Assembly (NCBI GenBank): GCA_017432485.1
Contig: JAFRJB010000068.1
Span: 1 to 60,928 of the forward strand
Direction of reading: 5' to 3'
Length of the DNA: 60,928 nt
From: Clostridia bacterium
GTDB lineage: Bacteria; Bacillota; Clostridia; Oscillospirales; Acutalibacteraceae
Made by a program: the position numbers and the translations under genes. Of the stretch, positions 14,673 to 24,015 are shown in pieces. Under the pieces are notes generated by a model that was not told where the DNA came from, searched no databases, and saw nothing but the letters and a program-made list of their open reading frames with translations. The stretch's first letter is position 1; each line of letters opens with the position of its first letter.

Positions 14673-16550
14673 ATGAGAAAAAAGCAATTCAAAACCCAAT
14701 CTAAAAAAATGCTGGATATGATGATTAACAGCATTTACACCCACAAAGAAATCTTTTTAAGAGAACTCATTTCCAACGCCTCCGATGCGATTGATAAGCG
14801 CCATTTTCGCTCGCTGACCGATACGGCGCTGGGCTTGGATATGAGCGAATACGGCATTCATATCGAGCGCGATGCCGATAATCGCATTTTAAAAATTACC
14901 GACAACGGCTGCGGCATGGGTGAAAAGGAGCTTGAGGATAACCTCGGCACCATCGCAAGAAGCGGTTCACTCGAGTTTAAAAACGAAAACGAGGCGGAAG
15001 ATATTGACATCATCGGTCAATTCGGTGTCGGCTTTTACTCTGCTTTTATGGTGGCGGATAAAATCACCATTCTCACCAAAGCGCTTGAGAGCGAGCAGGC
15101 TTTTAAATGGGAGAGCGAAGGGGTAGACGGTTACACCATTGAGCCGAGCGAAAAAGCGGATTACGGCACCGAAATTACCCTGCATATGAAAGAAGATACG
15201 GAGAATGAGAACTATTCCATTTTCCTGGAAGAGAGCAAAATTCGCGAGTTGGTCAAGAAGTATTCCGACTACATTCGCTACCCGATTATCATGCAGGTTG
15301 AAAAGCCGATCGAGAGTGACAGCGAGCAGGATGAGCCGCAGTTTGAAATGGTCGAAGAAACGCTTAACTCTATGGTGCCTTTGTGGAAACGAGACGCCAA
15401 AGAGGTGAGCGCAGAAGAGTATAACAGCTTCTATCACGAAAAGTTTTTTGATTTTGAAGACCCGCTGGCGGTCATTCACACCAAATTTGAAGGCACTTCC
15501 AACTGCAATATTTTGCTGTATATTCCCAAAAAAGCGCCGTTTGATTATTACACTAAGGACTTTGAAAAAGGGCTGCAGCTCTACTCCAGCGGCGTGATGA
15601 TTATGGAAAAATGCGCGGACTTACTGCCCGACTATTTCTCCTTTGTCAAGGGTGTGGTCGACAGCGCCGATTTATCTTTAAATATTTCCAGAGAAACCTT
15701 GCAGCACGACCATCAGCTGAAGATTATTGCCAAGGCGGTGGAGAAAAAAATCATCGCCGAGCTCAAAAAGCTGCTCAAAAATGACCGCGAGAAATACGAT
15801 GCCTTCTTTGAGCAATTCGGCAGGCAGATGAAGTATGCTATCTATGCTTCTTACGGTATGCAAAAAGAAGCGCTGCAGGACTTTCTGGAATTTAAATCGA
15901 GCAATGAGAAGAAGTATGTCACCCTCTCCGAATATGTAGCGCGTATGCCCGAGAGCCAGACTGCCATTTACTATGCCGGCGGTAAAACGATTGATAAAAT
16001 CGAGATGCTCCCGCAAACCCAGGCAGTGACAGGCAAGGGCATTGAAGTGCTTTATTTTACCGAGGATGTGGATGAATTCTGCGTGACAATGCTCGGCAAT
16101 TATGAGCAAAAGCCTTTTAAAAATGTCAGCGATAATGACTTGGATATTACCAGCGACGAAGAGAAGGAGCAACTCAAGCAGGAAAACGATACTTCCAAAG
16201 ATTTGCTCGCTTTTATGAAAGAAAAGCTGGGCGACAGGGTCGAAGAAGTGCTCTTTACCAATGCACTGCAAACGCACCCGGTGTGCCTGTCGACCGAAGG
16301 GGGCATTTCCACCGAAATGCAAAAGGTGCTGGAGAGCCAACCCGGCATGGCGCAGGGTATTAAAGCCAAAACCGTGCTCGAAATTAACCTCAATCACCCG
16401 GTAGCCGAGAAGCTCAAAGCGCTTTACGGCAAGGACAACGAAACCTTGGAAAAGTACACCGAAATTCTCTATGCGCAGGCTTGCCTAATTTGCGGTTTGC
16501 CGGTAGAAAATCCCACCGAGCTTTCCAACCTTGTTTGCGATTTGATGTAA
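14673..16550 (+). CDS. htpG: molecular chaperone HtpG (Hsp90)
   Basis: This is the ATP-dependent cytosolic chaperone. The 625-residue product has the GHKL ATPase domain (FLRELISNASDAIDK, ITDNGCGM, GTIARSGS, GQFGVGFYSAFMV), the middle domain with the catalytic-loop Arg in LSLNISRETLQHD, and a C-terminal dimerisation domain ending TELSNLVCDLM. Length is usual for the bacterial family. The start follows GGAAAGGATG. It lies alone between two terminators. I saw no CIRCE or other heat-shock operator in the 70-bp leader. Confidence 0.97.
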   Translation: MRKKQFKTQSKKMLDMMINSIYTHKEIFLRELISNASDAIDKRHFRSLTDTALGLDMSEYGIHIERDADNRILKITDNGCGMGEKELEDNLGTIARSGSLEFKNENEAEDIDIIGQFGVGFYSAFMVADKITILTKALESEQAFKWESEGVDGYTIEPSEKADYGTEITLHMKEDTENENYSIFLEESKIRELVKKYSDYIRYPIIMQVEKPIESDSEQDEPQFEMVEETLNSMVPLWKRDAKEVSAEEYNSFYHEKFFDFEDPLAVIHTKFEGTSNCNILLYIPKKAPFDYYTKDFEKGLQLYSSGVMIMEKCADLLPDYFSFVKGVVDSADLSLNISRETLQHDHQLKIIAKAVEKKIIAELKKLLKNDREKYDAFFEQFGRQMKYAIYASYGMQKEALQDFLEFKSSNEKKYVTLSEYVARMPESQTAIYYAGGKTIDKIEMLPQTQAVTGKGIEVLYFTEDVDEFCVTMLGNYEQKPFKNVSDNDLDITSDEEKEQLKQENDTSKDLLAFMKEKLGDRVEEVLFTNALQTHPVCLSTEGGISTEMQKVLESQPGMAQGIKAKTVLEINLNHPVAEKLKALYGKDNETLEKYTEILYAQACLICGLPVENPTELSNLVCDLM

Positions 16551-16560
16551 GTTTAAAACA

Positions 16561-16596
16561 AAAACAGCCTGTAACGATTGCGTTACAGGCTGTTTT
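16561..16596 (+). terminator. intrinsic terminator of htpG
   Basis: AAAACAGCCTGTAACG and its complement form a 16-bp perfect stem around ATTG, ending in TTTTG. The 258-bp gap after htpG also contains a short AT hairpin near 16680-16698 and the promoter at 16710. Confidence 0.85.
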
Positions 16597-16709
16597 GTTA
16601 GTGAAGAGAGAAGCGGGAGGGACAGCAGAGCAACTTCACTGCACAAAAAAAGTAAGGTAAAGAACCGGCCCCTACCCTGATTTTTGAAAAAAATCATGCT
16701 TTTGGGTGA

Positions 16710-16739
16710 TTGACAGTGCGGGGATTATATTGGTATAAT
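16710..16739 (+). promoter_or_regulatory. sigma-A promoter for the large LRR gene
   Basis: TTGACA, 18 bp, TATAAT lies 69 bp before the GTG start, leaving an AT-rich leader of about 60 nt. Confidence 0.75.
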
Positions 16740-16808
16740 ATAATATAAATAATTATATATATAAACAATTCATTTATCAAACACTTGTGATAAAAAGGAG
16801 ATAAGAAA

Positions 16809-19800
16809 GTGAAAAAGGTTCTTTGTATTGTTTTAACTTTGGCAATGCTCGTCAGTCTGTTTAGCGCGATGCCCGTTACCGCTTCTGCGCTGGATGTCAC
16901 CGGCAGCTGCGGCGACAATGTCACCTACACCATCGATGCGCAGGGGAATTTAACCCTCTCCGGCACGGGTGCGACTTATAATTATACCGAGTCCAACCCC
17001 TCTCCGTTTTACCAAAGCGCGGCGATTAAGAGCGTAACGGTCGAAAGCGGCATCACCGCCCTCGGGGATTACCTGTTTAGCGGCTGCAGCGCGATGACAA
17101 TTGCCTTCGTTATCGAAGATGTTCAAACCATCGGGGGCAGCGCGTTTATCAATTGTACCGCTCTCAAAGAGATTTACATCGGTTACAAGGTATTAAGCAT
17201 CGAAAGCCGCGCATTTTATAACTGCAGCGCGCTCGAAGATGTGTACTATGACGGAAACCAAACGAGCTGGGATGCAATACAGATTGGCTCTGACAACGAA
17301 CCGCTTTTAAATGCGAAAATCAATTTTCCCATTATCTACGGCAAATGCGGTGAAAATGTTAACTATGCTTTAGACGGATACGGAAATTTAACCCTCTCCG
17401 GCACGGGCGCTACCTATGATTATGACGATGTGTCCAACCACTCACCGTTTAGCGATGATGTGCGCATTAAGAGCGTGACGGTGGAAAGCGGCATCACTGC
17501 TCTCGGCGCATACCTGTTTCAAGATTGTACCGCCATCACAAGTGTAGAGCTTCCGAACACATTGACCTCTATCGGTGAGAGTGCCTTCAATTATTGCAAA
17601 GAATTGGAGAGTGTCACCATTCCCGACAGTGTGACCGGCATCGGCTACTGTGCATTTCTTAACTGTTACGCACTGAGCGAGCTTTCCATCGGCAGCGGTG
17701 TCACAAGTATCGGTGATATGGCATTTGCCTATTGCAGAGGGCTTGCAAGCATTCAGGTGGCTGCCGGCAACAGCACTTTCGACAGCCGCGGCAACTGCAA
17801 TGCCATTATCCGCAAAAGCGGGGATGTCTTAATCCAAGGCTGCAAAAATACGGTCATACCGGAGGATGTTCAAACTATCGGCAACTATGCCTTTGCCAAT
17901 ATGAGCGCATTGGAAAGTATCACCATTCCGGAAAGTGTTACCGCAATTCAGATGTCTGCATTTTTTTACTGTTCCAATCTGAAAAGCATCGCCATTCCGA
18001 ATGCGGTTCAAACCATCGGCGACAGAGTATTTATGAATTGCTCCAATTTAAAAGAGGTTACCATCGGCAGGGGCGTGACAAGCATTGTCAGTATGGCGTT
18101 CTATAACTGCAACGCGCTGGAAGAAGTCTACTACGAAGGCGCTGCGGCGGATTGGGACAAAATTGAGATTGGCACCTATAACGAGCCGCTTTTGAATGCA
18201 CAGCGGCATTACAGTCTCATCTCGGGCTCCTGCGGCGAAAATGTGACCTACACCATCGATGCGCAGGGGAATTTAACTCTCTCCGGCACAGGTGCTACCT
18301 ATGACTATGATACCGGCTCCAACCCGTCACCGTTCTACACAAGCAATGAGATAAAGACACTCACGGTTGAGCGCGGTGTGAGCGCACTCGGAGAAAACCT
18401 CTTTTACGGCTGCTCGAGCCTTAAGAGCGTGCAGCTGCCGCAAACACTCAAAACCATCGGCTATCATGCGTTCTTTGATTGCAGCCGCTTGGAAAGCCTT
18501 ACCATTCCCGACAGTGTGAGCACCATCGGCGGGGGAGCATTTGCAAGGTGTGAAAACCTCAGCGCGCTTTCTGTCGGCAGCGGTGTGAGCAGTATCGGCG
18601 AAATGGCGTTTAGCGATTGCCGGAACCTTGAAAGCATCCGCGTGGCTGTCGGCAACAGCGTTTTCGACAGCAGAGACAATTGCAACGCGATTATTCGCAA
18701 AAGTGACGGTCTCTTAATCCAGGGCTGTAACAATACCGTTATCCCGGAGGGTGTGCTCGCCATCGGCAGCTACGCTTTTTCCGGTATGAGCGGGTTGGAA
18801 AACATTACCATTCCGGAAAGTGTATGCGCAATTTACGCATATGCATTTGCCGGTTGCGATAACCTTGCGACGATTCGCATTCCGGATGCTGTCACCACCA
18901 TTTATGCCTATGCCTTCAGGAAGTGTTACGCTTTAGAAAGTGTTACGATTGCCAACGGTGTGAGAGAAATCTGCAGCGCGGCGTTTTATAATTGTGACGC
19001 GCTCGCCGATGTCTACTATGAAGGCACGGCGGTCGATTGGGGCAAAATGGAGATTGCCGTCTTCAACGACCCGCTGTTGAATGCGCAGCGCCATTACAGT
19101 GCGCAGGTGGTTGCCACGGGTACTTGCGGTCCCGATGTCACTTACACCCTGGATTCCGAGGGCAGGTTGAGGCTCAGCGGCACGGGCGCTACTTATGATT
19201 ATGACGACGATGCCAACCTCTCCCCGTTTAGTAATGATGGGCGCATTAAGAGTGTGACGGTGGATAGCGGCATCACCGCTCTCGGCAAATATCTGTGTTT
19301 CGAGTGTACCGCTATTACAAGTGTGAACTTCCCGAATACGCTGAGCGCTATCGGGGACTCTGCCTTCGAATATTGCAAGAGTATAGAGAGTCTCACCATT
19401 CCCGACAGTGTGACCGGCATCGGTATCTATACCTTTATGAATTGTTACGCGATTAGCGAGCTTTCCATCGGCAGCGGCTTGACAAGCATCGGCGAATTGG
19501 CGTTTGCCCATTGCAAAGGACTTTCAAGCATTCGGGTGGCTGCCGACAACGCTACTTTCGACAGCCGCGGCAACTGTAATGCCATTATCCGCAAAAACGG
19601 AGATGTGCTAATCCAAGGCTGCAAAAATACAGTTATACCGGAAGATGTTCGCACCATCGGCAGATATGCTTTCTCCAATATAAGCGGATTACAAAGCCTC
19701 ACCATTCCGGAAAGTGTTACCGCGATAAAGGAGTTTGCATTTTTCGGCTGCAGCAATTTGACGAATGTCGATATTCCGAACGCCGTGCAAAGAATCGGCG

Positions 19801-21314
19801 AAGGCGCTTTTATGAATTGTTCCGAATTAAAAGAGATTTCTATCGGCAGTGGTGTGGCAAGCATTGAAGACAAGGCATTTTATCATTGTGATGCGCTTGA
19901 GGATGTGTACTACGACGGCACGGCGGCCGATTGGGGAAAAATTGAGATTGGTACCAATAATGAACCGCTGTTGAATGCGCGGCTCCATTACAGCGCGCAG
20001 GTGGTTGCCATGGGCTCTTGCGGTCCCGATGTGACCTACACCCTGGATTCCGAGGGCAGGTTGAGGCTCAGCGGCACGGGCGCGACTTATGATTATAATA
20101 ATTCTTCCAATCACACCCCATTTTATAGTGATGCGCAGATTAAAAGCGTAAAGATTGACAGTGGAATTACCGCACTTGGGGAATACCTGTTTGCCAATTG
20201 TGCTGCCATAAAAAGCGCTCAACTTCCGAACACATTGACCGATATCGGTATGTCTGCATTCTTCTATTGCAAAGGTTTGCAAAGCATCACTATTCCTGAC
20301 AGTATCACAAATATCGGTGACAGTGCATTTATTTGTTGTTACGATCTTGCCGACCTCTTTATCGGCAGAGGTGTGACCGACATCGGCGATATGGCATTTG
20401 GCTATTGCAGTGCGCTTTCCGACATTCGGGTGGCTGCCGGCAACAGCGTGTACGACAGCCGCGGCAACTGCAATGCGATTATCCGCAAAAGCGATGATAC
20501 CTTAATCCTGGGTTGTAAAACCACGGGCATTCCGCAGGGCATTCGCACCATTGGAAACAATGCCTTTTACGGGATGAGCGAGTTGGAGAGCATTACCATT
20601 CCGGAAAGTGTCACTTCGCTTGAAAAGTATGCGTTTTTTAACTGTGAGAATCTCAAAAGCATCGCCATTCCGGATGCGATTCAAACCATCGGATTCGGTG
20701 CCTTTATGTATTGTTCCGCACTAAAAGAGATTAGCATCGGCAGCGGTGTGACAAATATCGTTAATAATGCGTTTTATAACTGCAGCGCGCTGGAAGATGT
20801 GTATTATAAAGGCTCATCGGCGGATTGGGGCAATATTGCAATCGGTGTCAATAACGACCCGCTTCTCGCTACAACCATGCACTACAATAGCAATAAGACC
20901 ATTCGCTATACCGTGCCGGCATTTGAGGGCAAAGAGACGACCTTGACACTCAAAAGCAACACTGCCACCTTTGACATTACGGCGGTGAACGGCACCTTTG
21001 TCAGAGAAATGGTGCCAAGCGGCGCTTACAAGGTGTTTGCCAAGCAAAAGCACTCGTTGCGGCGCAAAATTGATGATTATTATACCTTTGTCGATGAAAA
21101 GGTGAATCTCGATACAATCGTGCTGCCGCTCGGCGATGTCACCGACGATGATTTGATTGATGTTTGGGATATCGCGCGCCTTCTGCGAAACGATGTGTAC
21201 GGAACAAAGAATGCCGACTTTGACCTGAACGGGGACGGCATGGTGGACTTCGCCGATGTTTCGGTGGCACTGAGCAGCCAAAGCTACGGTCAACATTCGG
21301 ACGAAATTGCTTAA
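16809..21314 (+). CDS. secreted BspA-type leucine-rich-repeat protein with C-terminal dockerin-like module
   Basis: The 1501-residue product is a surface or cellulosome-type protein. It has a signal peptide (VKKVLCIVLTLAMLVSLFSA, cleavage near ASA). It then carries five modules, each opening with a Cys-Gly header ending LSGTGATY and continuing in LRR_5 repeats of the form SVTIPDSVT.IG..AF..C. The first module is short; the other four are about 295 residues. After the last module come a beta-rich linker (TVPAFEGKETTLTL) and a terminal region GDVTDDDLIDVWDIARLL...ADFDLNGDGMVDFADV, which is a degenerate pair of dockerin calcium loops. The GTG start follows AAAGGAG. The ligand is unknown. Confidence 0.9.
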   Translation: MKKVLCIVLTLAMLVSLFSAMPVTASALDVTGSCGDNVTYTIDAQGNLTLSGTGATYNYTESNPSPFYQSAAIKSVTVESGITALGDYLFSGCSAMTIAFVIEDVQTIGGSAFINCTALKEIYIGYKVLSIESRAFYNCSALEDVYYDGNQTSWDAIQIGSDNEPLLNAKINFPIIYGKCGENVNYALDGYGNLTLSGTGATYDYDDVSNHSPFSDDVRIKSVTVESGITALGAYLFQDCTAITSVELPNTLTSIGESAFNYCKELESVTIPDSVTGIGYCAFLNCYALSELSIGSGVTSIGDMAFAYCRGLASIQVAAGNSTFDSRGNCNAIIRKSGDVLIQGCKNTVIPEDVQTIGNYAFANMSALESITIPESVTAIQMSAFFYCSNLKSIAIPNAVQTIGDRVFMNCSNLKEVTIGRGVTSIVSMAFYNCNALEEVYYEGAAADWDKIEIGTYNEPLLNAQRHYSLISGSCGENVTYTIDAQGNLTLSGTGATYDYDTGSNPSPFYTSNEIKTLTVERGVSALGENLFYGCSSLKSVQLPQTLKTIGYHAFFDCSRLESLTIPDSVSTIGGGAFARCENLSALSVGSGVSSIGEMAFSDCRNLESIRVAVGNSVFDSRDNCNAIIRKSDGLLIQGCNNTVIPEGVLAIGSYAFSGMSGLENITIPESVCAIYAYAFAGCDNLATIRIPDAVTTIYAYAFRKCYALESVTIANGVREICSAAFYNCDALADVYYEGTAVDWGKMEIAVFNDPLLNAQRHYSAQVVATGTCGPDVTYTLDSEGRLRLSGTGATYDYDDDANLSPFSNDGRIKSVTVDSGITALGKYLCFECTAITSVNFPNTLSAIGDSAFEYCKSIESLTIPDSVTGIGIYTFMNCYAISELSIGSGLTSIGELAFAHCKGLSSIRVAADNATFDSRGNCNAIIRKNGDVLIQGCKNTVIPEDVRTIGRYAFSNISGLQSLTIPESVTAIKEFAFFGCSNLTNVDIPNAVQRIGEGAFMNCSELKEISIGSGVASIEDKAFYHCDALEDVYYDGTAADWGKIEIGTNNEPLLNARLHYSAQVVAMGSCGPDVTYTLDSEGRLRLSGTGATYDYNNSSNHTPFYSDAQIKSVKIDSGITALGEYLFANCAAIKSAQLPNTLTDIGMSAFFYCKGLQSITIPDSITNIGDSAFICCYDLADLFIGRGVTDIGDMAFGYCSALSDIRVAAGNSVYDSRGNCNAIIRKSDDTLILGCKTTGIPQGIRTIGNNAFYGMSELESITIPESVTSLEKYAFFNCENLKSIAIPDAIQTIGFGAFMYCSALKEISIGSGVTNIVNNAFYNCSALEDVYYKGSSADWGNIAIGVNNDPLLATTMHYNSNKTIRYTVPAFEGKETTLTLKSNTATFDITAVNGTFVREMVPSGAYKVFAKQKHSLRRKIDDYYTFVDEKVNLDTIVLPLGDVTDDDLIDVWDIARLLRNDVYGTKNADFDLNGDGMVDFADVSVALSSQSYGQHSDEIA
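16909..20880 (+). repeat. tandem intragenic module duplication in the LRR gene
   Basis: Module headers begin at the Cys codons 16909, 17346, 18231, 19125 and 20019, giving periods of 437, 885, 894 and 894 bp. The header DNA of modules 4 and 5 differs at only about 8 of 100 positions, so the duplication is recent or maintained by recombination. Confidence 0.8.
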
Positions 21315-21336
21315 AATAACTTTTACATGATTACAC

Positions 21337-21372
21337 AAAAAAGCCTGTGCACTAAAGTGCACAGGCTTTTTT
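21337..21372 (+). terminator. intrinsic terminator of the large LRR gene
   Basis: AAAAAAGCCTGTGCAC pairs perfectly with its complement around TAAA, ending in TTTTTT. Confidence 0.88.
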
Positions 21373-21433
21373 GCGTCGCTGTTTGGATGGAATTGCTTAA
21401 AAAGCGCTAACGAATTGAATAATAAAAATCAAG

Positions 21434-21461
21434 GCGCGGGTTCGTTGATGCGAACCCGCGC
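21434..21461 (-). terminator. intrinsic terminator of the small LRR gene
   Basis: GCGCGGGTTCG and its complement form an 11-bp stem with a 6-nt loop; on the minus strand CTTGATTTTTATT follows. Confidence 0.65.
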
Positions 21462-21487
21462 ACGGTCTTTTTAGTGCATATAAACGC

Positions 21488-22096
21488 TTACGTGCGCACA
21501 TGAATCCATGAGGAAAACGGTCTGAAGTACTTCTTGTTTTCATTAAATAAGGCCCGAGAAATGCTGATATCCTTGAGTGCGGTGCAGCCACCGAAAGCAA
21601 ACAGACCGATACTATTGACAGAGTCCGGAATACGGATACTCGCCAGGGCAGAGCATTTTTCAAATGCACCTGCATCAATCTGTGTAATGGAATCGGGAAT
21701 GGAAACCTCACTTAAGCTGCTGCAGCGCAAAAATGTTTTAACAGCGATTTTACTCAATGTATCGGGGAGAGCAATGCGCTTTAAAGTGTTGCAATCTTCA
21801 AAAGCACTGGTGCCGATTTCGGTGATGCCGCAAGGCAACTCTATACTCTCCAGAGAAGTACACAGGCAGAATGCATATGAACCGATTGTCTTTACCGTGT
21901 CCGGAATTTCCACGCTTTCCAAAGCGGAGCAGTCTTTAAATGCTGCATTACCGATTTCTTCCACACCCGGTAAAATGGTAACCTTTTTCAAATTGCTTAA
22001 ACCCGAAAATGCCCCTTCGGGGATCACTTTGATATCACCGGGAATGGTGACTTCTCCGGTTTCGGCAGCTTGCTTGCGCAGTTCTTCCATAGTCAT
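21488..22096 (-). CDS. small BspA-type LRR_5 protein without signal peptide
   Basis: The 202-residue product starts MTMEELRKQAAETGEV and is then almost entirely LRR_5 repeats of about 23 residues (for example SVEIPDTVKTIGSYAFCLCTSLE), ending SSWIHVRT. There is no signal peptide, so unlike its large neighbour it is expected in the cytoplasm. The start follows AGGAGG at 9-nt spacing. It is convergent with the large LRR gene, which shares the repeat type. The function is unknown; an exchange of repeats between the two genes is possible. Confidence 0.78.
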   Translation of the reverse strand: MTMEELRKQAAETGEVTIPGDIKVIPEGAFSGLSNLKKVTILPGVEEIGNAAFKDCSALESVEIPDTVKTIGSYAFCLCTSLESIELPCGITEIGTSAFEDCNTLKRIALPDTLSKIAVKTFLRCSSLSEVSIPDSITQIDAGAFEKCSALASIRIPDSVNSIGLFAFGGCTALKDISISRALFNENKKYFRPFSSWIHVRT

Positions 22097-22230
22097 TTTG
22101 CCGTTCCTCCTAAGTTAATCATTTTCATTTTATTGTAGCATTGATAGAGTGAAAATGTAAACCTCAATTTTGCCGGCAAGAAAGATGCCCTTGAAATGCT
22201 ATGGTCTCTTTAGTGTTGCACCGGCTTTGC

Positions 22231-22263
22231 AAAAGAACCTGCGCCTAAAGCGCAGGTTCTTTT
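22231..22263 (-). terminator. intrinsic terminator of thiT
   Basis: AAAAGAACCTGCGC pairs perfectly with GCGCAGGTTCTTTT around CTAAA, with A/T tracts on both sides. It lies about 40 bp after the thiT stop. Confidence 0.82.
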
Positions 22264-22303
22264 TGCGAGGTATATTTTCACCCGAAGGGCGAGAAATATC
22301 GGT

Positions 22304-23131
22304 TTATTCGGCTTTGTCGTTTTGAGCCGGTTCTTCATCATCCCACAGTTTTTTGACTTGAGAGTCATCTTTCCAAATGACATCCATCGTTTCCGCATCA
22401 AAGTTTAAGAGATTGGAAATGAGCGCCGCCATTAAAACGCTGAGAATGATTTCGGGAATCATATAAGAAAGGTTATAGTAAAGCGAATACATCACGGCAG
22501 TTTTATCGGCTGCGTATTCGCTCCACACCGTTACACCCGAAATGAAGTGGCACACAAAGCGCAGCACGCCGGTCACCGCTAAGCCGGTAGCAATGGTGAC
22601 GGAACTTGCTGTTGCTTTCTTTTGGAAGATCAGGGCGAAGATGGTCAGCACAACGATCACGCCGGCTTCGAGCGCAATAATCCACCAGCGGCTTTTGAGC
22701 TCGGCAATCATATCTTTATCACCGGAAGAGAGCAGCGCCACCGTGAAGAGCGCCACCGTGCACAAAATCAGAACCGCGGCAATGATAATGGCAGGTGTTC
22801 TTTTTACCTTTTTAAACATACCCGAAAAGCCGAGCACGCCAAAAGCTAAAATGTAATCGAAAATGGCAACCACCACATAACTGCCGATACCGCTGACATA
22901 GGAAAAGTTCTTCAGACCGATAATCATTTCAACGATACCGAAGAGCACGGCGACCACAAGCGCCTGCGGTGTTCTGTAGCGGTAAGCGTAAATGCCGATG
23001 GGCAGCATTGAAAATAGGGTGACACCGCCGCCAAAAGGCATTTTAAAGATGGTGACGATACTTAAAATGCCTGCCAGCGCAAGCATTAAGCCGCCATCTG
23101 CCACGGCGCGGATTTTTTGCGTTCTGTTCAT
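22304..23131 (-). CDS. thiT: thiamine ECF transporter S component ThiT
   Basis: ThiT is the substrate-binding membrane subunit that imports thiamine together with shared ECF ATPase/T components encoded elsewhere. The 275-residue product has the ThiT opening (LMLALAGILSIVTIFKMPFGGGVTLFSMLPI) followed by six or so membrane segments and the HFISGVTVWSEYA region of the binding pocket. It is longer than the roughly 190 residues usual for ThiT: an inserted membrane stretch around 105-165 and an acidic C-terminal tail account for this. The start follows GGAGGGG. A TPP riboswitch with terminator precedes it, which fits thiamine import. Confidence 0.85.
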   Translation of the reverse strand: MNRTQKIRAVADGGLMLALAGILSIVTIFKMPFGGGVTLFSMLPIGIYAYRYRTPQALVVAVLFGIVEMIIGLKNFSYVSGIGSYVVVAIFDYILAFGVLGFSGMFKKVKRTPAIIIAAVLILCTVALFTVALLSSGDKDMIAELKSRWWIIALEAGVIVVLTIFALIFQKKATASSVTIATGLAVTGVLRFVCHFISGVTVWSEYAADKTAVMYSLYYNLSYMIPEIILSVLMAALISNLLNFDAETMDVIWKDDSQVKKLWDDEEPAQNDKAE

Positions 23132-23145
23132 TGGTACCCCTCCAA

Positions 23146-23178
23146 AATAAAAAATTGCCTAAGGTAATACTTGGCAAT
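23146..23178 (-). terminator. riboswitch-controlled terminator upstream of thiT
   Basis: On the minus strand ATTGCCAAG pairs with CTT(A)GGCAAT across 6 nt and is followed by TTTTTTATTTT, just before the thiT ribosome binding site. This is the expression platform expected for TPP-induced premature termination. Confidence 0.75.
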
Positions 23179-23190
23179 GAAGTGTTTTTT

Positions 23191-23276
23191 AGTTTCCTAC
23201 GCAAGCATTATCTTGATCAGGTAAGGTCAGCGGCAGTATCAGCCGCACTCTCAGCCGGTTACTCCGGCTCCCCTTA
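23191..23276 (-). ncRNA. TPP (THI-element) riboswitch
   Basis: Read on the minus strand the conserved THI-box landmarks appear in order: GGGGAGCC near the 5' end, CTGAGA (23249-23254), ACCTGATC (23215-23222), AGATAATGC (23205-23213) and GCGTAGG (23196-23202). The variable P3 stem GCGGC...GCCGC lies between them. It binds thiamine pyrophosphate and, given the terminator at 23146-23178, should switch off thiT when TPP is plentiful. Confidence 0.93.
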
Positions 23277-23292
23277 TTTTTTTGACAGAAAT

Positions 23293-23321
23293 ATAGTACA
23301 CCTTTTGGAGTCAAAAGTCAA
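23293..23321 (-). promoter_or_regulatory. sigma-A promoter of the TPP riboswitch-thiT transcript
   Basis: The minus strand shows TTGACT, 17 bp, TACTAT directly before the riboswitch. Confidence 0.75.
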
Positions 23322-23376
23322 CAAGGTAAATGCGAAATTTGAAGCGCGAATCCTATATGCCGCTTTTGCCGCGCGA

Positions 23377-23405
23377 TTGACTAAAAGGGGTTCGTTTGCT
23401 ATAAT
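23377..23405 (+). promoter_or_regulatory. sigma-A promoter for the lipoprotein gene
   Basis: TTGACT, 17 bp, TATAAT lies 31 bp before the ATG at 23437. Confidence 0.82.
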
Positions 23406-23436
23406 AGCACTAATTCACCGCGAAAGGAACAGATGG

Positions 23437-24015
23437 ATGAAAAGGACAATAGTATTTGTATTAATTGCGGTTCTTTCCCTGGGCGTGATGAGCGCCTGCG
23501 GCAAAAAGGAAAGCGAAAATGCGCAGCCCGCACAAGCCAATTTAACCGGAAAAGAAGTGGAAGTGGTTTATGAGTATGCCTCTCAAACCGCGAGGGGAAG
23601 CGTTGCTTTGCCGGAGTGCGGCGGTATTGATGAAGAAAAAGAGCAGGTAGAAGACAAAGGCGGTAACTTCATCAACATTTATGCCACAGCAAATAAAGAG
23701 GTATACTGTGATGTGGAACTGTACTTGAGTGTAGTCAAAAAAGACGTGCAGGAAAAAACACTTGCCGGCAAGCGCGATGCTGCCGAGGGGAAAGCCAAAA
23801 AAATGGAAATTGGCGGCTGTGAAGCGTGCTTATATGAAAACTCAAAAGACAGCAATCGCTGTCGCACATATTATATTTACACTACTGACAGCCAAAAGAA
23901 TATCGTGGAAATGGAAGTGTATTTGCAAGATGCCTTTTCGGATTTAAGTAAAGAGGAATGGGCGGAAATTTGTAAGGCAGTGGAGAGTACGACAAAGATT
24001 TTATTTGACAAATAA
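23437..24015 (+). CDS. putative lipoprotein of unknown function
   Basis: The 192-residue product opens with a lipoprotein signal (MKRTIVFVLIAVLSLGVMSACGKKE) whose Cys at the lipobox is the acylation site. The rest is a small acidic domain without a family I recognise (for example EVVYEYASQTARGSVALPE and a final EEWAEICKAVESTTKILF helix). The ATG has AAAGGAA 8 nt upstream. The frame is open far upstream, but that part is the riboswitch on the other strand and is not coding. The gene has its own promoter and a terminator that includes the stop codon. Confidence 0.8.
   Translation: MKRTIVFVLIAVLSLGVMSACGKKESENAQPAQANLTGKEVEVVYEYASQTARGSVALPECGGIDEEKEQVEDKGGNFINIYATANKEVYCDVELYLSVVKKDVQEKTLAGKRDAAEGKAKKMEIGGCEACLYENSKDSNRCRTYYIYTTDSQKNIVEMEVYLQDAFSDLSKEEWAEICKAVESTTKILFDK

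Noticed and set aside
23131..23436. N-terminal extension of the lipoprotein by about 100 residues
   Set aside because: The open frame there is the complement of the TPP riboswitch, and the lipoprotein signal begins at 23437.
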